NCBI GenBank assembly: GCA_903859715.1
Contig: CAIONS010000009.1
Span: 186,001-250,000, forward strand
DNA: 64,000 nucleotides
Direction: 5' to 3'
DNA from: an uncultured Opitutia bacterium
GTDB taxonomy: Bacteria > Verrucomicrobiota > Verrucomicrobiia > Opitutales > Opitutaceae
The translations under genes were made by a program, and so were the position numbers. Each line of letters opens with the position of its first letter. Positions within the stretch are counted from its first letter, which is position 1. The notes beneath the pieces are model-generated. The model made no database searches. It saw only the letters and a program-made list of their open reading frames with translations, and was not told the origin of the DNA. Positions 18,038-28,444 of this stretch are shown here, one piece after another.

Positions 18038-18514
18038 ATGATCAAGCCCGGCAAGAAACTCGATACCCGGTTCCAGCTCAAGGTGTTCCGGGATGGCAAG
18101 GAGTCGGTGGTGACCTTGGCGGAGCTGCTCACCCGACCCACGATCGTGTCGGTTTATATGCGCAACAATACCCCCGGTTGTGACCGTCAGAACGACAGTT
18201 TGGCGGCGCATGCGGCGGAATTCGAACGGGCCGGCTACAATCTGATCGCGCTCAGCCGCGACACCGGCGGCTCGCATGCGAAGTACGCGGCAAAGGAAAA
18301 AATTGGCTACACGCTCGCGAGCGATCCTGACGACCGCTTCGCGAAGGCGGCCGATGCGGTGGTCGAAAAATCGATGTATGGCCGCACGTTCACGGGCCCG
18401 GCGCGGGCGGCCTTTGTGCTCGCACGTGATGGTACGGTGCTGGCGGTGGCGGAGAAAGTGGACACGGCGGACCACGCCGCGCAGCTGAGGAGGCTGCTGG
18501 CCGGGTTGAAGTGA
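18038..18514 (+). CDS. Peroxiredoxin-like thiol peroxidase (BCP/redoxin type)
   Basis: The 158-aa product has the thioredoxin-like AhpC/TSA fold. C48 in NNTPGCDRQNDSL is the peroxidatic Cys in the TPGC context of BCP-type peroxiredoxins. The canonical Thr/Ser three residues upstream is present, and FTGPARAAFVLARDGTVL is the later core strand region. There is no clear second resolving Cys, so it would be a 1-Cys enzyme reduced by an external thiol. It lies just upstream of the DUF748 gene on the same strand (51-bp gap). Confidence 0.83.
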   Translation: MIKPGKKLDTRFQLKVFRDGKESVVTLAELLTRPTIVSVYMRNNTPGCDRQNDSLAAHAAEFERAGYNLIALSRDTGGSHAKYAAKEKIGYTLASDPDDRFAKAADAVVEKSMYGRTFTGPARAAFVLARDGTVLAVAEKVDTADHAAQLRRLLAGLK

Positions 18515-18565
18515 TTTTGCGCTGCAGGGTTGCGGTGATCGGGCCCGGGGCTTCAATTTCGCCGC

Positions 18566-21500
18566 ATGAACCTTTCGCCGCGTTCGCGCCGCTGGCTGAT
18601 CATTGCCGCAGTCTGCCTGGTGCTGTTCACCGTCGTGGGCTTCTTCGTGCTGCCGCCGATCATCAAGGCGCAGGCCGAGAAACGGCTGACCGCCGAACTC
18701 GGCCGCACCGTCACGATCGGCAAGGTCCGCGTGAACCCCTACGCGCTGTCGCTCACGCTGGAAAATTTCGACATTCAGGAAAAGGACGGACGCAGCTCCT
18801 TCCTTGGCTGGACCCGCCTCTATGTGAATTTCGACGCGCTCTCGTCGCTGACGGGTGACTGGGTGCTGAGCGAAATCGAACTCGAGGGTTTCCATGTGGC
18901 CGTCGTGATTCACCCGGACGGTTCGTTTAATTTTTCTGACTTGTTGGCGAAATTTGTCCCGCCGCCCGGCGCACCCGCCGGCCCGGCCGCCAAGCCGGCG
19001 CGGCCGATCCGGGTCAGCAGCCTGAAGGTCACGTCGGCCCGCGTCGACTTCGCGGACGGCTCGAGGAAGAAACCGTTCACCTCGGTGCTGGGACCGCTGA
19101 CCTTCAACCTGACGGAATTCCGCACCGTCGGCTCGCGCGGTGCACCCTATCATTTCGAAGCCTCGACCGAATCGGGCGAGAAGCTCACCTGGACCGGCAC
19201 GCTCAGCGCCGATCCGCTGAGCTCGGCGGGTGAGCTCAGCCTCGAGCATATTGTGCTCCCCAAGTACGCGCCGTACTACGCCGACTTCACGCAAGCCGAT
19301 CTAGCGGCGGGGGAAATGTCGGTGCACGGCCGCTACGAGATCAATCTCACGGCGGGCCAGCAGGTGCTGAAGCTGACGGACGGCGGGGTCCAGTTGCGCG
19401 ACCTCAAGCTGCTCGAGCGCGCCAACCAGCAAACCGCCGTCGAGCTGCCGGCGCTGGACGTCACGGGCATCAACGCCGACGCCCTCGCGCTCAAGGCGAC
19501 GATTGGGTCGGTTATTGTCACTGGCGGCCACGTGCACGTGCGGCGCGAGAAGGATGGCACGATCAACCTGCTCGCCATGCTGCAGCCGGCCGCGGCGGAT
19601 GCCGCCAAGCCGGCTGCGCCTGCGGCCCCGGCCAAACTGCCGGAGGTGTTGATTTCCGAGATCACAGTGAAGGATTTTCAGGCCGAGGTGGCGGATCTTG
19701 CCGCGCCCCGACCGGCGCAGCTCGGGTTGAGCAGTATTCAATTTTCAGCGAAGAATGTCACGCTGGCGACCGGCGCAGTAATACCGATTGAGCTGTCCCT
19801 CGTCTGGGCGCCGCAGGGCACGGTGCATGTCGCCGGCAGTGTCACGCTCAAGCCGGAATTGGCGGCCGACCTGAAAACAGAGGTGGTCGGATTGGAAATC
19901 CTGCCGCTTAGTCCGTACTTGGAAGAGTTCGTCAATGCGCGGATTACACAGGGTGCGGTCACGACATCGAACACGGTTCACCTCGCGATGCCCGGCGGCC
20001 AGCCGGCCGCGACGCTGGCCGGCGATATCTCGATCCAGAAATTCGGGCTCGTGGACAGCGCGCACAACCGGGATCTCGCCGGTTTTGCGGGTCTCACATT
20101 GACCGGCCTGAGGGTTGCCACGGCGCCGCAGCTCACCGTTTCACTTGCCGAGGTCACGGTGGCTGCGCCTTACGCCCGCGTACTTATCACGGCGGACCAA
20201 TCGATACCCTACAGCCAGGTGCTCGCGGAGGCGGACCAGCACGTCAACCTGCTCGCGGTCCTCAAGCCCCTGGCCTCGACGCCGGTGCCGGCTGTGCCGG
20301 CGAGTGGTCCGGTTACGGTGGCCGTGCCGCCCAAGATTGAAGTTGGCCGCGTCACCATCACCGACGGTGATTTCAGCTTTGCCGACCGCGCGATCGAGCC
20401 GAACGTGCGGATGGCGATCACCCAGTTCGGTGGGACCATCGCCGGCCTGTCGTCGGCCAACCTGGCGAAGGCCGACGTGGACCTGAAAGGCGTGGTCGAT
20501 GGCGCCGGCCCGGTGGCCGTCACTGGCAAGCTCGATCCGCTCGGCGCAAACACGTTCGTGGACCTCAAGATCGATTTCAAGAATGTGGATCTGCTGCCCA
20601 TGAGCCCCTATGCGGGTCGGTTTGCCGGCTATGAGCTGGCGCGCGGCAAGCTGGTCGTGGACACCAAGGTTTTGGTGGATGGGAAAAAGCTCGATGCGAC
20701 CAACGTCGTCACGCTGAACCAGTTCACCTTTGGCGCGGCGACCAACAGCCCGGATGCGACTGGCCTGCCGGTGCGGCTCGGCGTGGCGCTGCTTAAGGAT
20801 CTCGATGGCAAGATTGTGATCGATCTCCCCGTGCAGGGCACGCTCGGCGATCCCAACTTTCGCGTCGGCAAGGTCGTGATGCGGGTGATCGTCAATCTCC
20901 TGACCAAGGCGGCGACCTCGCCGTTTTCCCTGCTGGGCTCGATGTTTGGCGGCGGCGGCGAGGAACTGGCATTCCAGGAATTTGCCCCCGGTGGCAGCGA
21001 ACTGCAGCCGGCGGACCTGCCGAAGCTCGACACGATGATCAAGGCGCTGACGAACCGCCCGGGGCTGAGCCTGGGGCTTGAGGGCAGCTACGATGCCGCG
21101 GCCGACACCTACGCGCTGAAACAGCAAAAGCTCGCCGACCGCGTGCGGCGGCAGATCTGGGAGGCGCGGCATACGGTGGATCCCAATATTCTGCCCCCCG
21201 CGCAGCTCGTCATCACGCCGGAGGAGAACGCGGCCCAGATAAGGAAACTCTTCGAAGAGAAATTTCCGGCGGGCACGCAGTTTGGGACCCCGCTGGCGGC
21301 GGCGCCCAAGGTCGCGGCGGCACCGCCCCCGCCGCCTCCCGGATTTTTCCGGCGCGTGATCAACTGGATCACCTTCAAGAGTCAGCGCGACGCCCGGGCC
21401 GCAAAGCAGGCGAGTGACCGCCAGGCGGCCGAACAGGCCCAGGCGGTGGCGGCGACCGCGGCGGCCCCGGGTTTTTCGCTGGAGGAGATGACCGGCCGGC

Positions 21501-21682
21501 TCGCGGAAACCATGGTCGTGGGCGACAACGATCTCCGGGCGCTGGCGGCGGCGCGGGCCCAGCGCGTGCGGGACCACCTGATCACCATCGGTCATATTGC
21601 GGCGGACCGGCTGTTCCTCTCGCAGAGCGAGGACGCGGCGAAACAGAACAAGGGCCCGCGCGTCTTCCTAAGCCTGCAGTGA
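18566..21682 (+). CDS. DUF748 / AsmA-like envelope protein
   Basis: The 1,038-aa protein begins with a positively charged N-terminus and one membrane anchor at about 9–30, then PPIIKAQAEKRLTAELGRTV, the typical opening of DUF748 and AsmA-like proteins. Long stretches of repetitive beta-rich sequence follow, with a Pro/Ala-rich linker near 910–930. The C-terminal part (ALAAARAQRVRDHLI…DRLFLSQ) is the usual DUF748 ending. Such proteins span the periplasm as beta-groove bridges and are implicated in lipid traffic to the outer membrane. This gene therefore supports a diderm envelope. The substrate is unknown. Confidence 0.85.
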   Translation: MNLSPRSRRWLIIAAVCLVLFTVVGFFVLPPIIKAQAEKRLTAELGRTVTIGKVRVNPYALSLTLENFDIQEKDGRSSFLGWTRLYVNFDALSSLTGDWVLSEIELEGFHVAVVIHPDGSFNFSDLLAKFVPPPGAPAGPAAKPARPIRVSSLKVTSARVDFADGSRKKPFTSVLGPLTFNLTEFRTVGSRGAPYHFEASTESGEKLTWTGTLSADPLSSAGELSLEHIVLPKYAPYYADFTQADLAAGEMSVHGRYEINLTAGQQVLKLTDGGVQLRDLKLLERANQQTAVELPALDVTGINADALALKATIGSVIVTGGHVHVRREKDGTINLLAMLQPAAADAAKPAAPAAPAKLPEVLISEITVKDFQAEVADLAAPRPAQLGLSSIQFSAKNVTLATGAVIPIELSLVWAPQGTVHVAGSVTLKPELAADLKTEVVGLEILPLSPYLEEFVNARITQGAVTTSNTVHLAMPGGQPAATLAGDISIQKFGLVDSAHNRDLAGFAGLTLTGLRVATAPQLTVSLAEVTVAAPYARVLITADQSIPYSQVLAEADQHVNLLAVLKPLASTPVPAVPASGPVTVAVPPKIEVGRVTITDGDFSFADRAIEPNVRMAITQFGGTIAGLSSANLAKADVDLKGVVDGAGPVAVTGKLDPLGANTFVDLKIDFKNVDLLPMSPYAGRFAGYELARGKLVVDTKVLVDGKKLDATNVVTLNQFTFGAATNSPDATGLPVRLGVALLKDLDGKIVIDLPVQGTLGDPNFRVGKVVMRVIVNLLTKAATSPFSLLGSMFGGGGEELAFQEFAPGGSELQPADLPKLDTMIKALTNRPGLSLGLEGSYDAAADTYALKQQKLADRVRRQIWEARHTVDPNILPPAQLVITPEENAAQIRKLFEEKFPAGTQFGTPLAAAPKVAAAPPPPPPGFFRRVINWITFKSQRDARAAKQASDRQAAEQAQAVAATAAAPGFSLEEMTGRLAETMVVGDNDLRALAAARAQRVRDHLITIGHIAADRLFLSQSEDAAKQNKGPRVFLSLQ

Positions 21683-21699
21683 GCAGCCCGCAGCTGCGG

Positions 21700-21771
21700 C
21701 CAAGTAACAAACAAGATCAGCTCGTTGCCGGACTTTCTTTGGTGGCGGGTGCTTTGACCCTTGTTACTTGG
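21700..21771. repeat. Palindromic intergenic element, type C
   Basis: CCAAGTAACAAACAAG on the left is mirrored by CTTGTTACTTGG on the right. It lies between the DUF748 gene and the Cys-cluster gene. A related half-unit is at about 11098–11130. Confidence 0.75.
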
Positions 21772-21795
21772 TCTCCGACGAGTCCTCGTCTTACC

Positions 21796-22053
21796 ATGAA
21801 TTGCCGTTCCGGTTGTGGCGCGTGTTGCATCGCTCCCTCGATCTCATCGCCCATCCCGGGCATGCCGCAGGGCAAGCCGGCGGGAGTGAGGTGCGTGCAA
21901 CTGCTGGCGGATTTTCGCTGTGCGCTGTTTGGAAAGCCCGAGCGGCCGGCGGTGTGCGTGAGCTTCCGGCCATCCGAGGAAATGTGCGGAGGGAACCGGC
22001 TCGAGGCGCTGTCGTTCCTGGTGAAACTCGAGCTGGCTACGCAGGTGGGATGA
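21796..22053 (+). CDS. YkgJ-family cysteine-cluster protein
   Basis: The 85-aa product begins MNCRSGCGACCIAPS, and later has C-x-L and ADFRCALFG…VCVSFRP with a final CGG. This CxxxCGACC…C…C pattern is that of the YkgJ/UPF0153 zinc- or iron-binding family, function unknown. An in-frame ATG at 21679 exists, but it would translate the palindromic element C, so the ATG at 21796 is preferred. Its last 17 bp overlap the convergent nucleotidyltransferase gene. Confidence 0.82.
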   Translation: MNCRSGCGACCIAPSISSPIPGMPQGKPAGVRCVQLLADFRCALFGKPERPAVCVSFRPSEEMCGGNRLEALSFLVKLELATQVG

Positions 22054-22870
22054 GGCGGGGACGGCCCGCGAGTTCGGCGGCGAGTTCCTCGAACCAGGCG
22101 GCTGCTGCGGTGCGTTTGGCGGGGATCTGCTTCGGTGTGCCGACGTACATCAGCGACTGGAGGCGCTTGGCCTCGGCGGGTGGAAGGATGCGGTGCAGGT
22201 AGCGGTTGCCCCAGTTGTGGCGGAGCGGATCGTGCCGGATCCGCAGGAGCTCGACGAGCGGGGCGAGCGTGAGCCCCTGGTAGAAATTCAGCGCGTCGAT
22301 TGGATTGCCGCGCCAGGTTTCCTTCTCGACCAGGACTTGGAACATGGCGAACCGCGCGCGCAGGGATTCGATCCGGGTCCGCAGCCGGGCTTCGAACGCG
22401 TCGCGGTTGGTGCGCACGACGTTGAGACCAAACAAACCGGAGCGGTCGAAGAGCACGCCTGCTTTGCCGTGGATGGCGGGTTCGTTGAACTTGTAGGCGG
22501 CGGTGCGCTTGATCACGCAGAAATCGAGCAGCAGCCACGGCTCGGCGTTGGTGAAGCGGTAGAAACGCTGGCTGTGCCCATGCCACGCGGGCTCCGGTAC
22601 CTTGAAGCAAAGGGCGGTTTCGGCCACGGGTGCGAGGGCCGCCTCGACGGCCTCGAACGTGGCCGCGATCCGGTCGTCATCGACCTCGCACTGCAGGTCC
22701 ACGTCGCTCCAGGTGTCGTTGCGGCCAAAGGAGGTCGAGCCGCCCTCCCACAGGCAATGCACGAAGGGCAGCGGCTCCAGCGCCGCGCGCACGGTGGCGA
22801 GCAGGACAGTGCGGGTGAGAGGTTTCACGGCAGGAGCCAAATTGCGGTGCTTTTCGATGAGAAGCGACAT
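22037..22870 (-). CDS. Nucleotidyltransferase-fold protein of unknown role
   Basis: The 277-aa product has a minimal nucleotidyltransferase active site: WEGGSTSFGRNDTWSDVDLQ near residues 42–61, i.e. GGS then DxD. A later strand, EPWLLLDFCVIKR, supplies the third acidic residue. The C-terminal half is helical. This layout resembles DUF4037/aminoglycoside-nucleotidyltransferase-like proteins and toxin-like NTases, but no specific family is certain and no partner gene of MNT/HEPN type is adjacent. Its start overlaps no other gene, and a 10-bp-stem hairpin lies 14 bp upstream. Confidence 0.72.
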   Translation of the reverse strand: MSLLIEKHRNLAPAVKPLTRTVLLATVRAALEPLPFVHCLWEGGSTSFGRNDTWSDVDLQCEVDDDRIAATFEAVEAALAPVAETALCFKVPEPAWHGHSQRFYRFTNAEPWLLLDFCVIKRTAAYKFNEPAIHGKAGVLFDRSGLFGLNVVRTNRDAFEARLRTRIESLRARFAMFQVLVEKETWRGNPIDALNFYQGLTLAPLVELLRIRHDPLRHNWGNRYLHRILPPAEAKRLQSLMYVGTPKQIPAKRTAAAAWFEELAAELAGRPRLIPPA

Positions 22871-22883
22871 TCCACCCCAGTTC

Positions 22884-22910
22884 CGTTTGTCACCTATTGA
22901 GTGACAAACG
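22884..22910. repeat. Perfect 10-bp stem hairpin
   Basis: CGTTTGTCAC and GTGACAAACG pair around a 7-nt loop. It lies between two minus-strand genes, after the acetyltransferase stop. No T-run follows on either strand, so it may be an operator or RNA-processing site rather than a terminator. Confidence 0.6.
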
Positions 22911-22923
22911 TAACCGGGGAGAT

Positions 22924-23433
22924 TTAGCGGAGAGTCTGGCGGTAGCGGATTTCGGGTAGCGTGGTGCCGTACAGGGTGATGTCCCGCCGGCCGTCGTCGG
23001 GGGCGAAGCCGATGTGTTCATAGAAGTGCCGGGCGGGGATGTTGCCCGTCAGCGCCCAGACGATCACGGCCTGCACGGAAGTCTGCCGCAGGTGATCGAA
23101 CACCGCCTCGCACAGGGCGCGGCCGCAGCCCGTGCCCCAAAAATTGGGATGGATATAGAGCGCGGCGATCTCGGCAAACTGCGACGCCGGCGCATCGGCA
23201 TCCCGTGACGGGCAGGCCAGGACAAAGCCCGTCACCCGCCGGCCCTCTTCGCTGACCCAGATGGTTGAGTGGCTGTTGGCCAGCCCTTGAGTCCACTGGG
23301 CCTGCCGCTCAGCCACCGACAGCCGGTCCAGCGCTTCGTCCGGAAAGAGCCCGCGGTAGGCGACCTGCCAGGAAGCGACATGAATCTCCGCGATGGCCTG
23401 CGCATCGGAGGGGGTGGCGCGACGGACTTGCAC
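22924..23433 (-). CDS. GNAT family N-acetyltransferase
   Basis: The product, about 169 aa from the GTG at 23433, begins VQVRRATPSDAQAIAEIHV and has the GNAT strand AEIAALYIHPNFWGTGCGRAL, whose acetyl-CoA loop is WGTGCGRAL, then NIPARHFYEHIGF. The substrate is unknown. Start choice: the conserved GNAT N-terminus begins at the GTG; a TTG at 23469 is an alternative; the frame remains open far upstream but there overlaps ettA on the other strand, so longer versions are artefacts. It is divergent from ettA with a 57-bp gap. Confidence 0.85.
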   Translation of the reverse strand: MQVRRATPSDAQAIAEIHVASWQVAYRGLFPDEALDRLSVAERQAQWTQGLANSHSTIWVSEEGRRVTGFVLACPSRDADAPASQFAEIAALYIHPNFWGTGCGRALCEAVFDHLRQTSVQAVIVWALTGNIPARHFYEHIGFAPDDGRRDITLYGTTLPEIRYRQTLR

Positions 23434-23490
23434 GCCCTGAGCGAAGCCCCGGAGCTTGCGGCGCGTCAATCGTGCGTTTGAGTGGGGGAC

Positions 23491-25179
<1,689 letters not shown>

Positions 25180-25190
25180 GGAGACGGATA

Positions 25191-25300
25191 ATCGCGAAGA
25201 CGCGAAACGCGCGAAGGTTTGTCATTCTGAGCGCAGCGAAGAATCCAGTGCGACTCAGTTGGCGGGCTCCAAGTGGCTTCTTCGCTGCGCTCAGAATGAC
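25191..25300. repeat. Compound repeat: CGCGAAG triplets fused to palindromic element A (copy 2)
   Basis: 25191–25217 carries three spaced CGCGAAG-like units. The palindrome follows directly at 25221–25300, with arms GTCATTCTGAGCGCAGCGAA and TTCGCTGCGCTCAGAATGAC, both essentially perfect. It sits between the convergent ettA and glycosidase genes. Confidence 0.85.
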
Positions 25301-25316
25301 AGAGTGAAAGCTGAAC

Positions 25317-27623
25317 TTACCGGCAGGCGTTGAGGGGCCAGGATTCGGTGAAGGTGTGCTCCACGTTGACCGTGCGCGGTTCGCCGCTGGTGAGCTTGGC
25401 GTCGAGGTGGAGCACGAGCGGCACGGGTGTCTCGAGGGTGTAGCGCAGGCCCGAGGCGTCCTTGGTCCAGGCGACCTTGATGACGCCGGTCTGGCCGGCG
25501 ATTGGCACGGTACCGGAGACGCTGGCGAGTGAGCCGGTAGCGAGAGCGACACTGAAGTTGAGCGCGCCACGATCATTGCGGGGCTGGAGACCGAGCAGGT
25601 AACGCGACAGCTGCCACGTCGGGCAGCCGGCCCATTGGTGGCAGTGGCTCCAGCGCGTGTCGAAGACCTCAAGCCAGGTCGTGCGGTGATCGCCGAGTGA
25701 CCAGCCCCAGCAGGTGCGATACTGGCCAAGGACGAAATCCATGTTGCCGTGCTCGATGAGCTCCGGCAGCGCGAAATGGCCGAAGTAGGGCGTGATAAGC
25801 TGCGGGTTGTTCGCCGCGGGATCGCTGAGCCGCGGGGCGGCGGGATTGTTGGGAAAGCAGCGCAGCATGTGCGTCTTCAGGAACGCGCGGCCGAGCTTCG
25901 CCTGCTCTGCGTCAAAAAAGCCGAGGCGCAATCCCAGTGCGGCCCGGTGGTACCCGATGCGCGTCCAAGTATCGCCGCCCTCGTTGAACTCGGCGGCAAA
26001 ATACCGGGCGATGATGACCGAGAGATTGTGAGCGAGGGCGCGATAGTGATCGGCCCGGTCGGCGTGACCGAGCGCCTCGCACCAGCGGACCATGCCCTGC
26101 ATCGCGGCGAGGCCGTGGAGATTCACGCCCATGTCGCTCGGGCCGGGATTGCGGACATAACCCCAGTCGACGAAGCCCCAGCCCATGCTATCCTTCAAGC
26201 CATCGGGGGTCATCTGCTGCTCGAATGCGCCGATATTTCGTTCTGCGTAAGGCAGCATGTCCACGATGAGCGCGCGGTCGCCGGTGATTTCCCAGTAGTG
26301 CAGGCAGGCGTTGATCCATTGCGCGGCGTAGGTGGTGAGGTAGCCGATCCCGCCGGGACAGAGGCCGGCGACGAGGCCGTCGTCTCGGGCGCATTGGGCG
26401 CAGTGCACGAGGCTGCGGCGACAAAGGCGCAGGTCGGCGAAAGCCGCCGCGGCAATGCCCATGCCGACCGTGACGACATCACCCGCCCACTGGCCGCGCT
26501 CGCGGGTCGGATTGTCGGTAATGGCGTCCTCGGCGCAGGCGCGGTGCGTCTCGACGCCGACGGACCAGATGCGGTTGAGGAGCGGATCCTCGGTGCGAAG
26601 GGCGCCGCCAGCCTCACCGTAATAGGCGCGCTCCATCACGGTCTCGCGGAGAAATTTCACCCGGGCTGCGGGGGCGAAAATGTGGACCTCGAGGAAGCGG
26701 CCGCCACGCGGCGTGAGCGGGAAAAATTCCTGCGGCCCGCCCCGCGCGACGTAGTGATCGAGGTTGCAGGAATCACCGCAGGACAGGGTGATCCAAGGCG
26801 AGACCCGGCCGTGAATCAGGGCCTCGCAGTAGGCGAACTCGACGACGGTGCCCGCGGGCAGATCGAGCTCGAAGTGCGGCCGCATCAGGCGCACGCGCCC
26901 GAGATCGTAACGCCGCCACACGCCCTGGGGCGGCAGCCCAACTGGAGCGAGATCGCGCAGGAAAAATCGCGCCGGGATGTCATCACGCTCATAGCCGAAG
27001 GTCTCGGTGAATTCGCCCGTGGCGAGAGGCTTCAGTTCGTGCAGGAGGGCGCGCGGATTGGCGGCGGCGAACGGTTTGAGCGGGCCGATCGCGCGCGTCA
27101 CGGTTACCGGTTCGCTCCAGGCGAGGTCATCAAACCCGGCGGCCTGCCAGTCCGGCACCTGGCGGGTGTCGCACCACTCGATAAAGGCGAACTGCGGACT
27201 GAGACGACGCACCGCCGGCGCGAAGCCGGTGAGCCGGGTGCATTTCCAGCGGAGCGGAAGTTCTTGGCCGCCGGAGCGGGCGGTGCAGGCGAGAAAGGAA
27301 TCGACGCCCTCCATCATCCGGGTCGGAACGCCGGCGTGGTTGACCAGGAAGGCGAGCGTATGCCGCCCGGCGCCCAGCTCCGCGTGAAACGTCTGGTATT
27401 CGGGAAACGCCACGGGAAAACGCGCCGGGCCCTCGCAGAAAAATTTCCCGTCAAGCCAGCCGTTGAACCACGTGGCGCCCAGCACTTGGAATTCAACCTC
27501 GCCGGCGGCCGCGAGCTCCAGTTCGGCGCGAAAGGCGATGTAGCAGTCCTTGTCGTCGGGCTTGGCTTCAGGGTACCAGAGAAATGACAGACTGGACAGG
27601 GCGTCGACAGGGGCAGGGGTCAT
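25317..27623 (-). CDS. Alpha-L-rhamnosidase-like six-hairpin glycosidase (GH78-like)
   Basis: The 768-aa product has N-terminal beta-sandwich regions (about 1–330) and an (alpha/alpha)6 barrel from about 345 to 690. The motif DNPTRERGQWAGDVVTVG near residue 368 corresponds to the active-site segment of alpha-L-rhamnosidases, with Glu as candidate general acid, and WGWSLGDHRTTWLEVFD lies near 645. No signal peptide is visible, so it would act in the cytoplasm on imported oligosaccharides. The exact substrate is uncertain, since GH78-like proteins include other 6-hairpin enzymes. Confidence 0.82.
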   Translation of the reverse strand: MTPAPVDALSSLSFLWYPEAKPDDKDCYIAFRAELELAAAGEVEFQVLGATWFNGWLDGKFFCEGPARFPVAFPEYQTFHAELGAGRHTLAFLVNHAGVPTRMMEGVDSFLACTARSGGQELPLRWKCTRLTGFAPAVRRLSPQFAFIEWCDTRQVPDWQAAGFDDLAWSEPVTVTRAIGPLKPFAAANPRALLHELKPLATGEFTETFGYERDDIPARFFLRDLAPVGLPPQGVWRRYDLGRVRLMRPHFELDLPAGTVVEFAYCEALIHGRVSPWITLSCGDSCNLDHYVARGGPQEFFPLTPRGGRFLEVHIFAPAARVKFLRETVMERAYYGEAGGALRTEDPLLNRIWSVGVETHRACAEDAITDNPTRERGQWAGDVVTVGMGIAAAAFADLRLCRRSLVHCAQCARDDGLVAGLCPGGIGYLTTYAAQWINACLHYWEITGDRALIVDMLPYAERNIGAFEQQMTPDGLKDSMGWGFVDWGYVRNPGPSDMGVNLHGLAAMQGMVRWCEALGHADRADHYRALAHNLSVIIARYFAAEFNEGGDTWTRIGYHRAALGLRLGFFDAEQAKLGRAFLKTHMLRCFPNNPAAPRLSDPAANNPQLITPYFGHFALPELIEHGNMDFVLGQYRTCWGWSLGDHRTTWLEVFDTRWSHCHQWAGCPTWQLSRYLLGLQPRNDRGALNFSVALATGSLASVSGTVPIAGQTGVIKVAWTKDASGLRYTLETPVPLVLHLDAKLTSGEPRTVNVEHTFTESWPLNACR

Positions 27624-27727
27624 GGGTGGCGAGAGGCTGGATGGAATATCAACGCCGGGATGATTCGAGCCGATTCGTGCGGCCGCTTGCGGTGGGAATA
27701 TTTCGGCTCACCTTGGCTCTCACCTGC

Positions 27728-28354
27728 ATGAAACGCCTCGCCTTGCTGCTTAGCCTTTTTGGGCTCACTTCTTGTTCTGTGAATACACCAAAGACCACTA
27801 TTTCTGCGATTCCTCCTTCTCCGGCCAAAACCGAATCCATCGTTCTCGGCGGTGGCTGCTTCTGGTGCACCGATGCCGCCTACAAGCTGCTGCCGGGCGT
27901 GCTCCATGTGACCTGCGGCTACGCCGGCGGCACCGAGCCCAACCCGACCTATGAGGAAGTCAGCGCGCACGCCACCGGCCATGCCGAGGTGGTGAAGATC
28001 GACTACGATCCGTCGGTGGTCTCGCTGGCGGCGCTGTTCGATTATTTCTGGTCCGTCCACAACCCCACGCAGGTCGGCGGCCAGGGCAACGACGACGGTC
28101 CGCAGTACCGCTCCATTATTCTCTATGCGAATGCCGCGCAGAAAGTCGCGGCCCAGAATTCCCTGCTGGCCGCGCAGAAGACCTTCCGCGATCCCATCAC
28201 GACGGAGATCGTGCCGCTCACCAAGTTTTGGCCGGCGGAGGACTACCATCAGGACTATTTCGCGAAGAACCCGGAGGCCGGCTATTGCCGCTTCGTGATC
28301 GCGCCGAAGGTGGACAAGCTGAAGTCGCATTTGCCGGCGGTGAAGTCGTCGTGA
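27728..28354 (+). CDS. msrA: Peptide-methionine (S)-S-oxide reductase, lipoprotein form
   Basis: The product is 208 aa from the ATG at 27728. Residues 1–16 are a hydrophobic signal ending in LFGLTSC, a good lipobox with Cys16 as lipidation site. The MsrA catalytic motif GGCFWC follows at about residues 40–45, then GYAGGTEPNPTYEEV and the DYHQDYF block near 180. The enzyme repairs methionine sulfoxide in proteins; lipidation implies action in the periplasm or at an envelope membrane rather than the cytosol. The longer reading frame beginning at 27584 overlaps the start of the divergent glycosidase gene and is not needed. Confidence 0.92.
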   Translation: MKRLALLLSLFGLTSCSVNTPKTTISAIPPSPAKTESIVLGGGCFWCTDAAYKLLPGVLHVTCGYAGGTEPNPTYEEVSAHATGHAEVVKIDYDPSVVSLAALFDYFWSVHNPTQVGGQGNDDGPQYRSIILYANAAQKVAAQNSLLAAQKTFRDPITTEIVPLTKFWPAEDYHQDYFAKNPEAGYCRFVIAPKVDKLKSHLPAVKSS

Positions 28355-28359
28355 GGTCG

Positions 28360-28379
28360 GGCGGGTCGTTTGACCCGCC
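28360..28379. repeat. Short inverted repeat after msrA
   Basis: GGCGGGTC-GTTT-GACCCGCC forms an 8-bp stem with a 4-nt loop. No T-run follows, so any terminator role would be weak. It lies between msrA and the Hsp33 gene. Confidence 0.55.
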
Positions 28380-28444
28380 TCGAGGGGCAGGGCGAAACCC
28401 GCGGTGGCCTTTACTTCGGGCCATTCGCGGCAATGTTGGGGGCT

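Noticed and set aside
22037-22870. MNT/HEPN-type toxin–antitoxin pair
   Set aside because: The nucleotidyltransferase motif is present but the protein is too large for MNT and no HEPN gene is adjacent.
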